Source: Moraxella pluranimalium | GTDB taxonomy: Bacteria > Pseudomonadota > Gammaproteobacteria > Pseudomonadales > Moraxellaceae | Assembly (NCBI RefSeq): GCF_002014825.1 | Contig: NZ_MUYU01000008.1 | Span: 1-62,210 of the forward strand | Length of the DNA stretch: 62,210 nucleotides | Direction of reading: 5' to 3' | Shown here: positions 62,069-62,210 of the stretch, piece after piece | Layout of the letters: every line of letters starts with the position of its first letter | How positions within the stretch are numbered: the stretch's first letter is position 1 | The notes under the pieces: model-generated | Told to the model about the DNA's origin: nothing | The model's database searches: none | What the model saw: only the letters and a program-made list of their open reading frames with translations | Program-made: the position numbers and the translations under genes

Positions 62069-62210
62069 TTAAAAACTCATCCCCAAACTCACACCACTGA
62101 CCCAATCTTTGTTGGAAAAGCCCGTGGGCTCACTGATTGCTTTTGAGGTGAAAATGTCGTAATTAAAACTTAGGTAGGGGTTATTTGCATTTGGTGTGTA
62201 CCGGTACAAT
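62069..62210 (-). CDS. C-terminus of an outer-membrane beta-barrel, possibly a TpsB transporter (partial)
   Basis: The last ~46 codons of a minus-strand gene that continues beyond the window. The sequence includes NANNPYLSFNYDIFTSKAIS, EPTGFSNKDW and the final VSGVSLGMSF. Alternating hydrophobic residues and a C-terminal Phe are the signal for BAM-mediated insertion in the outer membrane. The pattern Y-D-x-x-x-x-x-P-x-G-F...-F resembles the end of ShlB/FhaC-type two-partner secretion transporters. Other barrels cannot be excluded from so short a piece. Confidence 0.6.
   Translation of the reverse strand, partial: LYRYTPNANNPYLSFNYDIFTSKAISEPTGFSNKDWVSGVSLGMSF

Overview
The window looks like a chromosomal segment of a Moraxellaceae gammaproteobacterium, most likely Moraxella. 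The basis is moderate GC content, a divergent gltA / sdhCDAB arrangement, a Moraxella/Acinetobacter-style type IVa pilin, and a mix of housekeeping genes with small AT-rich accessory blocks. The species call is inference from gene content; no rRNA or tRNA gene is visible.

Left end (1-12.2 kb): a type IV pilin gene is followed by an orphan, slightly degenerate CRISPR repeat. Next comes a small accessory segment holding a gene remnant, a strongly promoted and highly structured gene for a 21-residue hydrophobic peptide, and a ribbon-helix-helix protein. After it lies a type I-F CRISPR array of 34 repeats and 33 spacers. The repeat orientation puts the leader on the right, between array and cas1, so the array is transcribed leftwards and the cas operon (cas1, cas2-3, csy1, csy2, csy3, cas6f) rightwards from the same ~285-bp region. 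That region carries a full-consensus IHF site.

12-31 kb is mainly core metabolism and redox: cobalamin adenosyltransferase, a leucine-rich-repeat protein beside a frameshifted small gene, YggX, a thioesterase, Mpl, DsbB, GshA, ErpA, a metallo-hydrolase, several AraC/HxlR/LysR regulators with their divergent targets, Ohr, EttA and GlmS. A LysR / metallo-hydrolase / DsbA-like block (24.8-26.8 kb) is bracketed by Neisseriaceae-type DNA uptake sequences, suggesting import by transformation.

31-43 kb: a secreted repeat protein, a cystine-type ABC transporter with a pentanucleotide repeat inside its operon, Hsp33, and an arginine-type ABC operon with four consecutive paralogous substrate-binding lipoproteins; then proA.

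43-49 kb: a probable phase-variable defence cluster. A 10-bp unit repeated 13 times lies in a leader reading frame that overlaps the first of two N6-adenine methyltransferase-like genes, followed by an FRG-domain protein and a GIY-YIG nuclease-helicase fusion.

49-62 kb: a carboxymuconolactone decarboxylase-like protein, gltA with a long structured 5' leader, sdhCDAB, an acetyltransferase, an AEC transporter, tatABC and hisIE. A ~1-kb gene-poor stretch leads to a DUF3800 / putative nuclease pair, and the window ends in the 3' end of an outer-membrane beta-barrel gene.
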